A stretch of 64,000 nucleotides of DNA, taken from NCBI GenBank assembly GCA_021613335.1, contig JAJTWR010000044.1, positions 659,001-723,000 on the forward strand. The letters run 5' to 3'. Shown here one piece after another: positions 1-10,430 of the stretch. The position numbers and the translations under genes are program-made. Source of the stretch: Whitmania pigra (lineage: Eukaryota > Annelida > Clitellata > Hirudinida > Haemopidae). How positions within the stretch are numbered: the first letter of the stretch is position 1; each line of letters starts with the position of its first letter. The notes under the pieces are model-generated. The model saw only the letters and a program-made list of their open reading frames with translations, did no database searches and was not told where the DNA came from.

Positions 1-391
1 AACCGAATTAGCACGGAAAGCTTAACGGGGGCAAAAATTGTAATTTTCTCGACACGAATTAGTCTTCTAAAATGTCACAAAAATGACTCTATTGAAATGT
101 ATTCACACCTACCAACGGTTGATTTTTAAGGGGCACAGAACCATAGCACTCCCCGTGATTTAAAAAATATAAGAAAAAATTAATTAAATAAATTTTATTG
201 AAAAATTTAATTTGATTTCATTGAAATAAGGAAATCAAATAGCTATTCATAAGGAAATCAAATAGCATATTTAGATTTTGTGATCGCTTATTAATCATAA
301 GGAAATCAAATGATTTATTTATTTATCAAAACAAATTACACGGTTACAGGTGTTTGCGAAAACAGAATGCATCGATAACAAGGTTAAGTGA

Positions 392-900
392 TCACTTATT
401 TATGCGGTGAATATTTAGGTCAATGAGTGAAAGGCAGGAAGCGAGATAATCTTGTGGAGTTAATGATGTCGAGGGGTTGGGAGTTCCAAGGTTTGAAGAA
501 TCGCTTGACAAAGAAGTGTTGCCTGTGCTTGGTGGAACATTTTTCTTGGCGGAGCCAAGGAGATGACCACGAGTTCTGGAAGAAAGAAACGAAGGGAATT
601 CAGGAATTGTGTACTGAACAAGACCGTGAACTATTTTGTAGCATAGGTATAGGTCACTGGCAAACCGTCGATGTTCGTGAGTCTGAAGTCCTACTAGCTG
701 CAATCTGGTATGGTAAGGCTCTGAATCCGGAAATGGCTCTTGTAAAATATTTTTGGACGCGTTCGATTTTCAGTACGAGCTTCCTGCTATGTGGGTTCCA
801 TATTGGGGAACCATTGGGCTCCATATTTGAGGGTTGGTCGGACGTAGGTGCAATGTGCTCCGGTTAGAATTTTGTAATCTCTTGTGTGAAACATTTAAGG
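392..900 (-). mobile_element. Decayed LINE 3' end (reverse transcriptase C-terminal tail)
   Basis: Read on the minus strand, the segment gives the typical C-terminal tail of a jockey/CR1/L2-type LINE reverse transcriptase: a stretch like KIERVQKYFTRAI, then LGLQ-like text, then HEHRRFASDLYLCYKIVHGL and a SRTRGH motif. The first part (about 700-900) and the second (392-703) are in different frames, so the copy has at least one frameshift and is dead. A better preserved relative lies at about 26440-27060 on the same strand. The opposite-strand ORF at 427-867 is only the antisense of this relic. Family assignment is from tail motifs only, because the catalytic domain is absent. Confidence 0.6.
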
Positions 901-2928
901 GGTAGTTACAACCTCACGAATACTTTGTAAAACATGAAAGACTTTTTTTTGCGTCTAGTCCAAAGTTAGGGGTGGCGTTGCCCCTGCCTACCTCTCCCCC
1001 CTCCCTGCATGGCAACATACCCACAATTTAACAGAAACACTGGCTAGAAAAATAATTTACATCTCAAAACTGAATATGAGCAGTCATAAAATATTAAAAC
1101 ATGACAACTCTTCTTGAGAGATTTATAGATTAAAGATTCAGTTATTGTTACTAGTTATTATTTTTATAATTAAAACTTTGCAAATTGATTAGGATAATTT
1201 ATGTTATTATTTTAAAAGGCTTTGCTTTGAAATATTAATAATAATCATTTTAATCTTTAAAAATGTTTTGGCCAAATTCTACCCTTTTAAACTCATTCAA
1301 ATCAATGATCAGTTTACTAAGTTAACAAGTTATTTAACGACAGCTACCAAGCAAAACAATACAAAAGTAACTGATAGAATATTTTTTCTAATATTCATTA
1401 AATTTGCTAATTAGCCGATTTTGTGAGTACCTTATGTATCTAGGTAGAATGTCAAGGTACTTTTTAATCGATCCACCATTTATATAACGCCCCTACTCGA
1501 GGGCGCTCCATGGTTGGGTTGTGATTACTTCACGTTACGATTGCTGCCATTACCGCCTCGTACAGGTACGCAACCCAAACAGCCAACCTGCAGGTCGAAA
1601 ATAATAGATTCCTCAAGAATCTATGTTAAGCAATCATTAGGATTGAAAAATTTTCGAGACCAGCACATGAACGTTTAAAGCGAAGCGCGAGAGATTAACC
1701 TAGATGGAGGGCCCACAAACCTACTTCTTCTACCAATCTCATAACGTAATACTAAAACAAAAAAGGTTTTTAAGGATTTTACTCAAACAGGCATTCAGTT
1801 AAGTGAATAAATTTCAAGAAATAAATATTTTAAGCTATCGAATAGAAAGGCATGTTTGTAAATTAAAGTAATCTGCAACCAATTAAAAAACTGGATTCTA
1901 TCAAATATAACTTACAATAATACTGCAAGCAGTAGCTGGCTAAAGTCCCAAGACCGTCTTTAGATAAAAACCTAGTTTTTGTTTTTTGTTTGCTGACTTT
2001 TTTTTATAAACCTAGATTTTTTGACACTTTCCTAAATAAATCAACCAGGGTAAAAAAACGAAAAACAAGTTCTTAATTAGTAACGACGCTGTTCTTCGTG
2101 ACGTTAATTCCTCCCCTCCCCCTTTAAACAACGTCCGTGAGTATTCTATCTTCCTCTAACACATACTCTGTGATATATTCTAAAACAGGTTCGCCGAGAA
2201 GGGGGACAAGTGCACAGGGTCCCGGCAATTTTTGACCTCTGCTCGTGCTTTCATATATTTGCAGCCATGACGCTTTTCCTTTGCTTTTCCATTACCAAAT
2301 TGATAACATAGGGGCCCGAAATTTCTGTCTTTTTTGACTTTCATATGATCACAAGAAGCTTTAAAAATATTAAGCAGGCTCCAACATAAGTTCACATATG
2401 CTCATAGAGTAAAAGTAAATTATAGTTATCTTATTACCCGTGTGACAATGAAGGACCGAATTAGCTTCTCTTAAGCAATTATTGTAATAACTTTCGGCCG
2501 ACTAGAGATATTTTTTAGAATTTTTGATGCCAACACACACTTGAAATAACAATTTTTTTGCTTTACGTTGTTGTACTGGCAATTTTACGGGAGAAATGTT
2601 TAGAATTTTGAAATTTATGCCCTGACATTTACTGCTGGAACAGGCGACAGCTTTTAGGATATAGTCGCACATGGTGCGCAAGGCTAACTTTTGGCCCTGA
2701 CACAGTTTTTAAAAAGTTTATGAAGTGTATATTTCATTACTGTTTTTTTTCATTTTTTAAAGAAAATTCTATCAAAATAACCATTGCACTTTTTAGCAGA
2801 ATTGAATTCAGCTTTCGTTTTACTTGAACTAAAAGCTAAAGGAACATCTGGGTGTTGTGTAATGTTGAATTTGTTTTCGTGTGCTTAAAATCATGTGAGG
2901 GTATTGCCCAAATTACTCCCTCGCAGAA
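901..2928. other. Intergenic, AT-rich, no gene seen
   Basis: No exon with convincing codon texture and splice signals was found on either strand. A short GC-richer patch at about 1490-1580 stands out but has no recognisable coding or RNA structure. The region upstream of the LINE relic (about 210-315) carries three degenerate copies of a motif like AAGGAAATCAAAT. Confidence 0.5.
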
Positions 2929-3029
2929 ATGAATTCATCAGAATCACCTCCGGTTGCCGAAAACGAACGTGAGCATAATATGATGGCAGTTAAAGCTGTT
3001 ATTAACCACACGTGGGGTTGTTGTCAGCG
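2929..3029 (+). CDS. Possible isolated first coding exon
   Basis: An ATG opens 33 codons (begins MNSSESPPVAENE, ends HTWGCCQ) that run straight into a strong donor (AGCG followed by GTAAGT), leaving phase 2. It sits 313 bp upstream of the MOCS1 start. MOCS1 exon 2 is entered in phase 0, so a direct splice to it would not keep frame. The exon may belong to a different transcript, an alternative 5' end or a trans-acting leader. No family is recognised. The support is the clean donor and the polar, protein-like composition only. Confidence 0.25.
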
Positions 3030-3341
3030 GTAAGTGGTGTTTCCTCGAAAATAAAGTACGGCAGCTTATCTTACCTGCCATCTTTGATTAACATTCTGTT
3101 AGTCATGGGTTGACAGGATGAGCATGGTGATTTGTGCGCTTTTTTGTTTTTCAAATTTCCTTAGCGAAGTTTTCAGTTGACGACTAAGAGCTGGAGTTTG
3201 GTATGACAGCGGCTGCTTGGTTTAACTGTTGTCTTATAACAAGCAGTTTAATTAACCTTTATTCTGCCTGCTAATTGATACAGCTGGCTGCTTGGAAGGC
3301 TTTAAAAGCTTGCCTAGAGATTGAGCACAAGAGGAAAAGAC

Positions 3342-6001
3342 ATGACAATGTGGAGCTGGTGTAGACATGCCAATGTTCTTGCTGCTGCCAGAAGATTCAG
3401 CAGCAATGTGCAGGTAAATACAAAATTTAATATTTGAAGTTTTTATTTACTGGTTAATAGCTTTTGTTTAATAATTTTAGACCATCTCCAAATCTAGGAC
3501 ATCAGGAGATAATGCAAATATTCCACTCAAACCATTTTCAGACTTTTTAACTGACACATTCAACAGACAGCATACATACCTCAGAATTTCTTTGACAGAG
3601 AAGTGCAATTTAAGATGTATGAAAAATTTTTATTTTTGCTTTAACAAAATTGTAAATAACGGATAAGTATGATTTTCGTATTAAGACATGGAACCTATAT
3701 TAACCAAACCTATATACAATTATGGTTACAGGTCAATACTGCATGCCTGAAGAAGGGATTGAACTAACTCCAAAGGAACAAATTCTTACAACTCCTGAAA
3801 TTTTGAAACTGGCCAAATTGTTTGTGAAGGAAGGAATAACGAAGATCAGGTTGACAGGAGGAGAACCGCTCGTTAGGAGGGATGCAGTTCAACTTGTTGG
3901 TGAGTATTATTATCATTATGGTCTAGAATTGCAATTAATTATATTTTGCTGAATGTTTTGATTTAAATTTTGCTTAATTAGTTCCTGTTATCAAATATCC
4001 TTGTCAAATTACTTTATTTACTATTCAAAATGTCATGCAAACAATATTTATTGAGTGGAAGTGTATAGCTTATGATTTTGTGTATAACTACTGTCAGGGT
4101 CAGTCTGACAGGGGAAGCATGTGCTTCCTTAAGGCTGGCCCTTTGGATTTATTTGCTTTTTGTTTTTTCTGTATATATAACGGCTTGTTTGTTTGATTCA
4201 ATAAACTCATAAGCCAAAAAAAATCAGCTAAATGTGGTTGAAAGTTTTTAATGCTCAATAAGTGCAAATTCGTACTGTTTTTTAATTTTTATTTTGAAAA
4301 TAAACATCAATGATAGCACTCTCATCACTAATTGATTGCTAACTAATAAGTAATAAATTAGAGTATCTTGATCTCAATTCATCAGCCGGACTGAACGAGT
4401 TGAAAGCGGACGGCCTCGAAGAAATCAGCATGACCAGCAACGGCATCGTCCTTGGAAGAAATCTGCCTAGTCTTAAGAAAGCCGGGCTAAACAAATTGAA
4501 CATTAGTTTGGATACCTTGGAAGAAAAGAAATTTGAGTTCATTGCAAGAAGGAAAGGTCACCAAAAAGTTCTCGAAGCTATCGATTCTGCCCTCGATCTC
4601 GGGTTTAATTCCGTAAAGGTTAGCCTTCAAAAACGAACTCGTAAGCTCAGAACTGATTTTAGCTTAGTTATTAATTCATCATTATCCATCATCCAGGTCA
4701 ACTGTGTGGTCATGAAAAATCTTAATGATGAAGAGATTCCAGGATTTGTTGAGCTTACACGAGAGAAGGCTAGTTTGATTGATTGTAAATGTAATCTGAT
4801 AATGCATTTAATAATATAATTTAGTCAAATGTTCATGATTTCTTGAAGGCTCTCGACGTAAGATTCATTGAATACATGCCTTTTGATGGCAATAAGTGGA
4901 GTAAGGGAAAATTTATGCCTTACGAAGCCATGTTGGAAAAGATTAGATACGTGTTCCCTGATTTGAAACTTCTGGAAACTGAAGCTTCAAGTACTTCCAA
5001 AGTGAGCAGTGATGATAATGCCTTTGAAAGTTCGCCTTTCAATGGATGTATAACAATCGGACGTGCAAAACGTCTGACAAGTTTATTTGATAACAAACAT
5101 GTAAAAATTAATGTCACAAATTTTAGGAATTGAGAAATATTTCGTTTACATTGCGCCACACGCGATAGCGGCAGGGGAGCTAGCGAGCGATGCGAGCCTT
5201 GCTATGCCATTCCACAGCAGTCTGCCAGAGCCGATCGCAGCCTCTATGCTACAATGCAGCCATTCTTAGCTCATGGTATTTTCCAAATCATTGTTCTGAT
5301 ATTTGCTTGTGAGTGTTTTCAATTCTTTAAGAAGTTGTGTGCTCTTTTCAAAGTAAAAATACTGGGATGCATCGATTGCAGGCTTGGAAAGTCGATGGAT
5401 TCAAGGGACAGCTTGGTTTCATAACATCCATGAGCGAGAACTTTTGCAGCGGATGCAACAGGATCAGAATAACTGCTGATGGGAACCTTAAAGTTTGTTT
5501 CCACAAGAATAGTGGTCTTTTATGAACACACTACAATAAAATCATCCTTTGTTCTTCTGATGATAATAAAGCAGTAATATCATAATATTAGTAATAAAGT
5601 AGCTTCTTAAGGTAAAAAAGTACTTTGTATGGAAAAGATTGTCATAAAATGTACATCTAATAGAGTGTGGATGAAATAGAAGACTGCAGTGACATTATCG
5701 ATAATCATTGTAGGTCTGTCTTTTTGGCAATGCCGAGGTTTCGCTGAGAGATGCCATGAGGTCGGGTTACACGGACGAGCAGCTCTTACCGATCATCGGT
5801 GCTGCCATCAAAAGGAAAAAGGCCAGACATGCAGGTTAATATTTAGAAAAATAATTTTGCAGTTAACATTGCTCTAAAGTAAAATGAACATAATTCCAAT
5901 ATTTTACTAGAGTACCTACAATTAAACTTCATTTGATCATTTAAGGTATGGATGTCCTTGCACAGAGCAAAAATCGTCCCATGATTCTCATTGGTGGGTG
6001 A
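3342..6001 (+). CDS. MOCS1: MOCS1A: GTP 3',8-cyclase (MoaA-type), nine exons
   Basis: Radical-SAM enzyme making 3',8-cyclo-GTP, the first step of molybdenum cofactor synthesis. Exons inferred: 3342-3413, 3481-3616, 3732-3899, 4386-4618, 4697-4768, 4849-5001, 5382-5492, 5714-5834, 5946-6001. All phases agree and give about 373 aa, near the usual MOCS1A size. Visible: an Arg/Ser/Ala-rich N-terminus ([14 protein letters not shown]) like a mitochondrial presequence; the first [4Fe-4S] motif CNLRCQYC, whose second Cys codon is split by an intron; the GGEP motif ([12 protein letters not shown]); NISLDTL; and the second cluster motif [18 protein letters not shown]. The protein ends RPMILIGG then stop; a C-terminal Gly-Gly is known to be needed by MoaA/MOCS1A. 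The fifth intron appears to use a GC donor (AAG then GCTAGT). A LINE 3' fragment lies in intron 3. The MOCS1B ORF overlaps the stop in another frame. Confidence 0.93.
4093..4215 (+). mobile_element. LINE 3'-UTR fragment with hairpin, in MOCS1 intron 3
   Basis: The segment has the form of a CR1/L2-like LINE 3' end: a short stem (GTCAGTCTGAC region), a second stem of GGGGAAGCATGTGCTTCC type, then 'aaggctggccc', a T-rich stretch and an AATAAA near the end (about 4199-4205). No reverse transcriptase coding sequence precedes it, as expected for a 5'-truncated insertion. It lies wholly in the intron, in sense orientation, so its AATAAA could in principle interfere with MOCS1 transcription. Confidence 0.45.
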
Positions 6002-6747
6002 GTGATTGGAATGTTCGAATGAAGTTCAATGTGCTTACATCTCATTCGTGTCCAGATAATATCAAGTTGAAGAACTTTCACAAGAACTTAGGAAATTATA
6101 GCCATCTCACGTCTTTGGTAGCTTTTAAGGAAATCAAGAATTCTGCTCTCCACTTTCAGAGAAATTATTTGCATACCTCTTTTCACTCTCGAGTAGAAAA
6201 TAAATTCCTGCCGATTCGAAGGGCTTTTGGTACGACTACGAGCAAATTATCCGACAAAGATCCGATCGAAACCACGGAGCTTTCGCATGTCGACAAGAAG
6301 GGGTCCCTACAAATGGTCGACGTGAGCCCTAAAAGTGAGACGTTGAGGGTCGCCAAGGCTGCTGGGAGAGTGTTTGTGTCCCCAGAGATTTTGAAAGCAG
6401 TTAAGGAGAATGCCATGAAGAAGGGTGATGTGTTGACAACTGCCAAGATTGCTGGAATCATAGCTGTTAAGAAAACACCTGATTTGATTCCCCTTTGCCA
6501 CAGCTTAAACCTGACTCACATCTCAGTTGAGGCTGTCATAAATGAAAATGATTGCTGCATTGACATAACATCCCAAGTCTCCTGCAAAGGGTCCACAGGT
6601 GTTGAAATGGAAGCACTCACTGGGGTGTCTGTAGCTGCCCTAACTGTGTATGACATGTGCAAGGCCATGTCGCATAACATTGTCATCAGTGACATCAAAT
6701 TAATGATGAAGAGTGGAGGAAAGAGAGACTATATTCGAGCCGAATGA
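5998..6747 (+). CDS. MOCS1: MOCS1B: cyclic pyranopterin monophosphate synthase (MoaC-type)
   Basis: Converts 3',8-cyclo-GTP to cPMP, the second half of the MOCS1 reaction. The open frame runs from 5998; its first ATG is at 6019. The last ~150 residues are a complete MoaC domain: GRVFVSPEIL, then LIPLCHSL (conserved His), GVEMEALTGVSVAAL (paired acidic residues), YDMCKA (Asp and Lys of the active site), and a KSGGKRDY end. The preceding ~100 residues are poorly conserved linker, as in animal MOCS1. The frame is offset from MOCS1A and overlaps its stop by a few bases, so translation would need an internal start or splicing. A donor at 5997/5998 (GGTGG then GTGAGT) and an AG at about 6161 (CTTTCAGAG) would join MOCS1A to MOCS1B in frame while removing the Gly-Gly end. 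Single exon; AATAAA signals follow at about 7000 and 7096. Confidence 0.9.
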   Translation: MSDWNVRMKFNVLTSHSCPDNIKLKNFHKNLGNYSHLTSLVAFKEIKNSALHFQRNYLHTSFHSRVENKFLPIRRAFGTTTSKLSDKDPIETTELSHVDKKGSLQMVDVSPKSETLRVAKAAGRVFVSPEILKAVKENAMKKGDVLTTAKIAGIIAVKKTPDLIPLCHSLNLTHISVEAVINENDCCIDITSQVSCKGSTGVEMEALTGVSVAALTVYDMCKAMSHNIVISDIKLMMKSGGKRDYIRAE

Positions 6748-6999
6748 TCTAATAAGCTAAATTCTGCATTCTATATTCGAAATTTACTCTTGAAATTGAT
6801 TCTTGTGAAAGTTATGAAACTTTATCCTTTATGACACATATCGAAAATATCATATACCGATCATATATTTGCTAATGACTGACGTGTGTAATGTAATGTC
6901 TTGTGTATGGAAATCAAGGAACTGAGACTGATGTAATTAATGTCTTATCTTAAAGATAAAGCTTCAGTGATCTCAATGAATGTTTTTCTAAAAACTTAA

Positions 7000-7005
7000 A
7001 ATAAA
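7000..7005 (+). terminator. Candidate MOCS1 polyadenylation signal
   Basis: AATAAA about 250 bp after the MOCS1B stop, in AT-rich sequence; further AATAAA hexamers occur near 7096-7110. Convergent with the RhoGEF gene, whose stop is at 7281 on the other strand, so the two 3' ends are close. Confidence 0.4.
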
Positions 7006-7280
7006 ATCTTAGATCATCAACAATCACAGGTTCACAGGAGAGGCCAAGTTATAAAATTTCACTCTAAATTGCAGACAACAGCACTATTCTGTCAATAAAC
7101 AATAAAATAATGTGGTTCTAAAAATAAATCAGCTGAAAATGCCTAAATATTTGTTCAGATGCAATCATTTTAAACACCTTTGGACAGAGCCAGGATGAAC
7201 TCCCATACTTGTAGTGCACACCAACGGGCTTTGTTCAGAAACTGATGACATTTTGGGTTCTTGATTCCATGTTACATGCA

Positions 7281-10200
7281 TCAGCTGCTGTACTTTGTGG
7301 TCGTACTCGATGATATCGAAGCCAACGACGAGACGGAGTTTTGAGATCTCGGCATGGCCGGGAGACTGAAAGGATAGAAGCGTGTTTAATACAGGTAGTA
7401 TCTGCAACATTCAATCAGGGCTTTGAGTGATGCACACACACGTAAGTAGCTAGCCATAGTGGGCAGAGCAGTAGTTTAGCTTGTTAGTGATGACATCATT
7501 CAGTGAAAAGTCTCATCAAATAAAAACTCACGACTTAAAAATGCCCATGAACGAATCTTTGAGCGATCGCTTCGTCGATTTGATCGAAATGTTATCCGAC
7601 TCGTCGAATCCCACTTCAGAAGGCTTGAACCTTTTAAGCCACCTTTCCTTGACTAAGGAACTGCTCCCCGACATCGTTCTTTTGATCGGCTTCGCGCTCG
7701 CGTTCGCTTGCGACGCTTCTTGCTCCAGGCTTGCTATGTTGTGCGTGGCCATGACGGGACCCTTCTTGCTTTTGAGGCCCATGTTTTTCCTCAGAGTTGA
7801 GAAACGTGATTTAACTTCTGTTTTAGTGATGGCAGCAGGTGGGAACAAGTTGGATGGGAGTGCAGATGCAGATGCACCTTGTTCAACTTTTTTAGTTTCT
7901 TCATTAAAGCCATCCATTTTACTGGGACTTGAAACCAAATACTCTTCGTAAGTATAAAGTGATTTTGTGCACGTCTCGTTCAAAGTTGAATCTTTTTCTT
8001 GCTTTTCGTCAATATACGAAACGTTAGCATCAGTCAAACATTCCTCAAAAATGGGTCTGTTTGCTTCGTTTCCATTTTTCATCGGAGTGGATGTTTTGGG
8101 ATCAAAATTTGGCGGCAGATGTTGATTTGATTTTTGCCTGAAATATAACAACATCGAGACCATTTGTTTGTGGTTAACTTTAAGGGATAAGTTCGTCTCA
8201 CCTGGATGACGATTGCCTTTTCAACTTCCTGGGTGGTTGAATGCTTAACCTGAAGGAAAGCGAAATTCCGAATCTTTTCTTCGGCTTGATGCCCCTCTTC
8301 ACGGAAACCAAATTTATGGAATGTTCGATGGAACTGTTGAGTCGGTTCAAAAAGGTACCCAAATCTTGGAGGCTGCAACTGATGAGTATCCAATCGTCGT
8401 GGGAAGGACTGGTGAACCTCAAAAGTTGCTGAAAAACAATTTGAAATCTTGGAAACAATAATCCTAATACTCCTGCATAATTTATGTACTGCATGAACAC
8501 TCCTGCATAATATGTGTGCAATGTAAATACTCCTGATATGCAGTGTAAATGTAACAATATGTTGACAACATCTCATCTTGGCAGTTTTTTTTTATTAAAG
8601 TATCTGTTCCGAATACAGTAAATTATCTGATCAATCATTCGTCCACACCTCCATTCATTCAATCAATAATTTGTTCACTCATTCGTCCACACATCCATTC
8701 ATTCACTCCAGAATACTGGCCCTTTATTACATAATATTACAATACTTAATATTAATATTACCACACTTAATCAACACCAAATAAAAGACAGTTGAAACCT
8801 TAAGAAGGAGGACGTATCTCGGAATGCGTTGAACGGGGGTCAAGAGGAACGAAGTGATGTCCAGCCTGTTGCACTTTTGGTCTTCCTCGAGGACCTTGCG
8901 TGCCAATGTCGAACCCAATTGAAATTCCACATTTTCATCAACATTTGAAACACCAAGAATGTTTACCTTGAGTAGGTTGAAAAAATCTGCACTGCTGTTG
9001 CATATCTTGTGGATTTTGACAAGTGAGCTGGAAAAGTTCCTTATATACATTTGGTATTGTTGGAATATGGGACACTGCATGGAAAATGTGCAATAATTTC
9101 AAATATTTATTTCATAATTCTACAGGAAAATTGAGATGTATCAACTGACATTGTGAGATCTAAAGACATCTGCAAAAATGTCCCCTATGCAACTGCTTTG
9201 AGACCAATTTATGAATCGTATCTCAAGATTTTGAAGGAGATCACAGTGGCTTTTGTAGATTTCTTCTAATGAAGATGTAAACATAATCCTGTGTAAAATA
9301 TAATTTCCTTCCTTATGATCATAATAAGATTTACATTTTAATTAACAGTAACATTAGCTTAAATTAGACAAGAGCAGCATTATGCCAAAAATTCCAAAAA
9401 ACTAATGATCTAATGATCTAGACATCAAGTAGTCACTTCCAAAATCAAAGGCCTACCCCAAGACATCCTCAGTGACCAATCGAGATCTCCTGATGGAGTT
9501 GATGAAATGGTCGAGCAACAACCAGAGGCCGCTGCAGTAGGACTTTTCCGTCTCCAGAATCTCACGCACCACCTTCTTTCTTCGAGCTGGAAAAATAAAA
9601 TATTTAATGGAAACGTCTTTAGTTTTTAAGTTGAATTCCTCTCCAACCTTGCTTCAGATCAGAATCAGGTGTCGCTATAAGAGCGTGATCTAAAAGTTAA
9701 TGGACATTATATAAGTTTAGTCCAATATTTGTAAAATAAAAATAAATCACCTGGTCTTTGAAGCAGTTGAAGCTGAAAAAATGAATTGTTAAGAATCTTT
9801 TAAGATTTTGCATGTATTTAAATTAAATTATTCGCATTAGAATAATAGAAAAACCACTTATAAGTCAATAAAAATGTTGCAATGCAAATTGATGAACCTC
9901 AGTTGGAATGTCTTCATCATCTGGAAGATCTGCCTCTCCAGGCAACAAGAAATCATCAACATCCAAATCTGCAAGCTTATTACAGTGGTCAGTGAGTGAT
10001 CTGCTGAGATCAAGAGTTTTGTTTGCTGCTTTGGTAAGTGACAGGTCATGTTCATCCTCTTTAGTAAAATTATTAAACCATTGATTAACATGACAACAAT
10101 CAATAATAATGTAATAATAGAAATGGAATCTCAAAGATATCCTTCCAAATGTCTTTTAGAAAGCAATATCTAGCTAATATAAACAACCTAAAAGTAGTTC

Positions 10201-10430
10201 ATTTGTAATGCGCACTCAACACAACTTAATACAGCCAACTTACAATTTGCATCAACATAGACTCCCATAAACTAACAGCTTTCTACATAAAAACATTAAA
10301 CAATCATTTTAAATTAAGGTTTCATTGTTCTTCTATTGGTAACAAAAACATTTACATAAAAATATGGCAAACCTTCGCAATCGGTAAATCTTTCTTCAGT
10401 TTCAGCTTCAAAAAAATGTAAATTATCCAT
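7281..10430 (-). CDS. Dbl-family RhoGEF, DH domain with basic C-terminal tail, no obvious PH
   Basis: Likely activates a Rho-family GTPase through its DH domain. Exons (minus strand, approximate): 10373-10430, 9898-10058, 9752-9773, 9652-9690, 9462-9588, 9150-9292, 8799-9065, 8202-8434, 7530-8153, 7281-7376. Phases agree wherever checked. The N-terminus is short and acidic (MDNLHFFEAETEERFTDCEE; DDFLLPGEADLPDDEDIPTE). The DH domain starts at KKVVREILETEKSY (CR1), continues with LEEIYKSHCDLLQNLE, and has the signature SFLLTPVQRIPRYVLLLK (CR3), followed by FTSPSHDDW and LNRLNSSIEHSINLV at the DH end. After this comes a basic, Ser-rich stretch (IKPKKRF; PPRKLKRQSSSR) and a long low-complexity tail ending SSLASISSSTTTKYSS. 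I see no PH-like beta-sandwich ending in a Trp helix. The subfamily is not identified. Confidence 0.82.

Noticed and set aside
427..867. 146-codon plus-strand ORF
   Set aside because: Antisense of the LINE relic; its minus strand carries the recognisable reverse-transcriptase tail.
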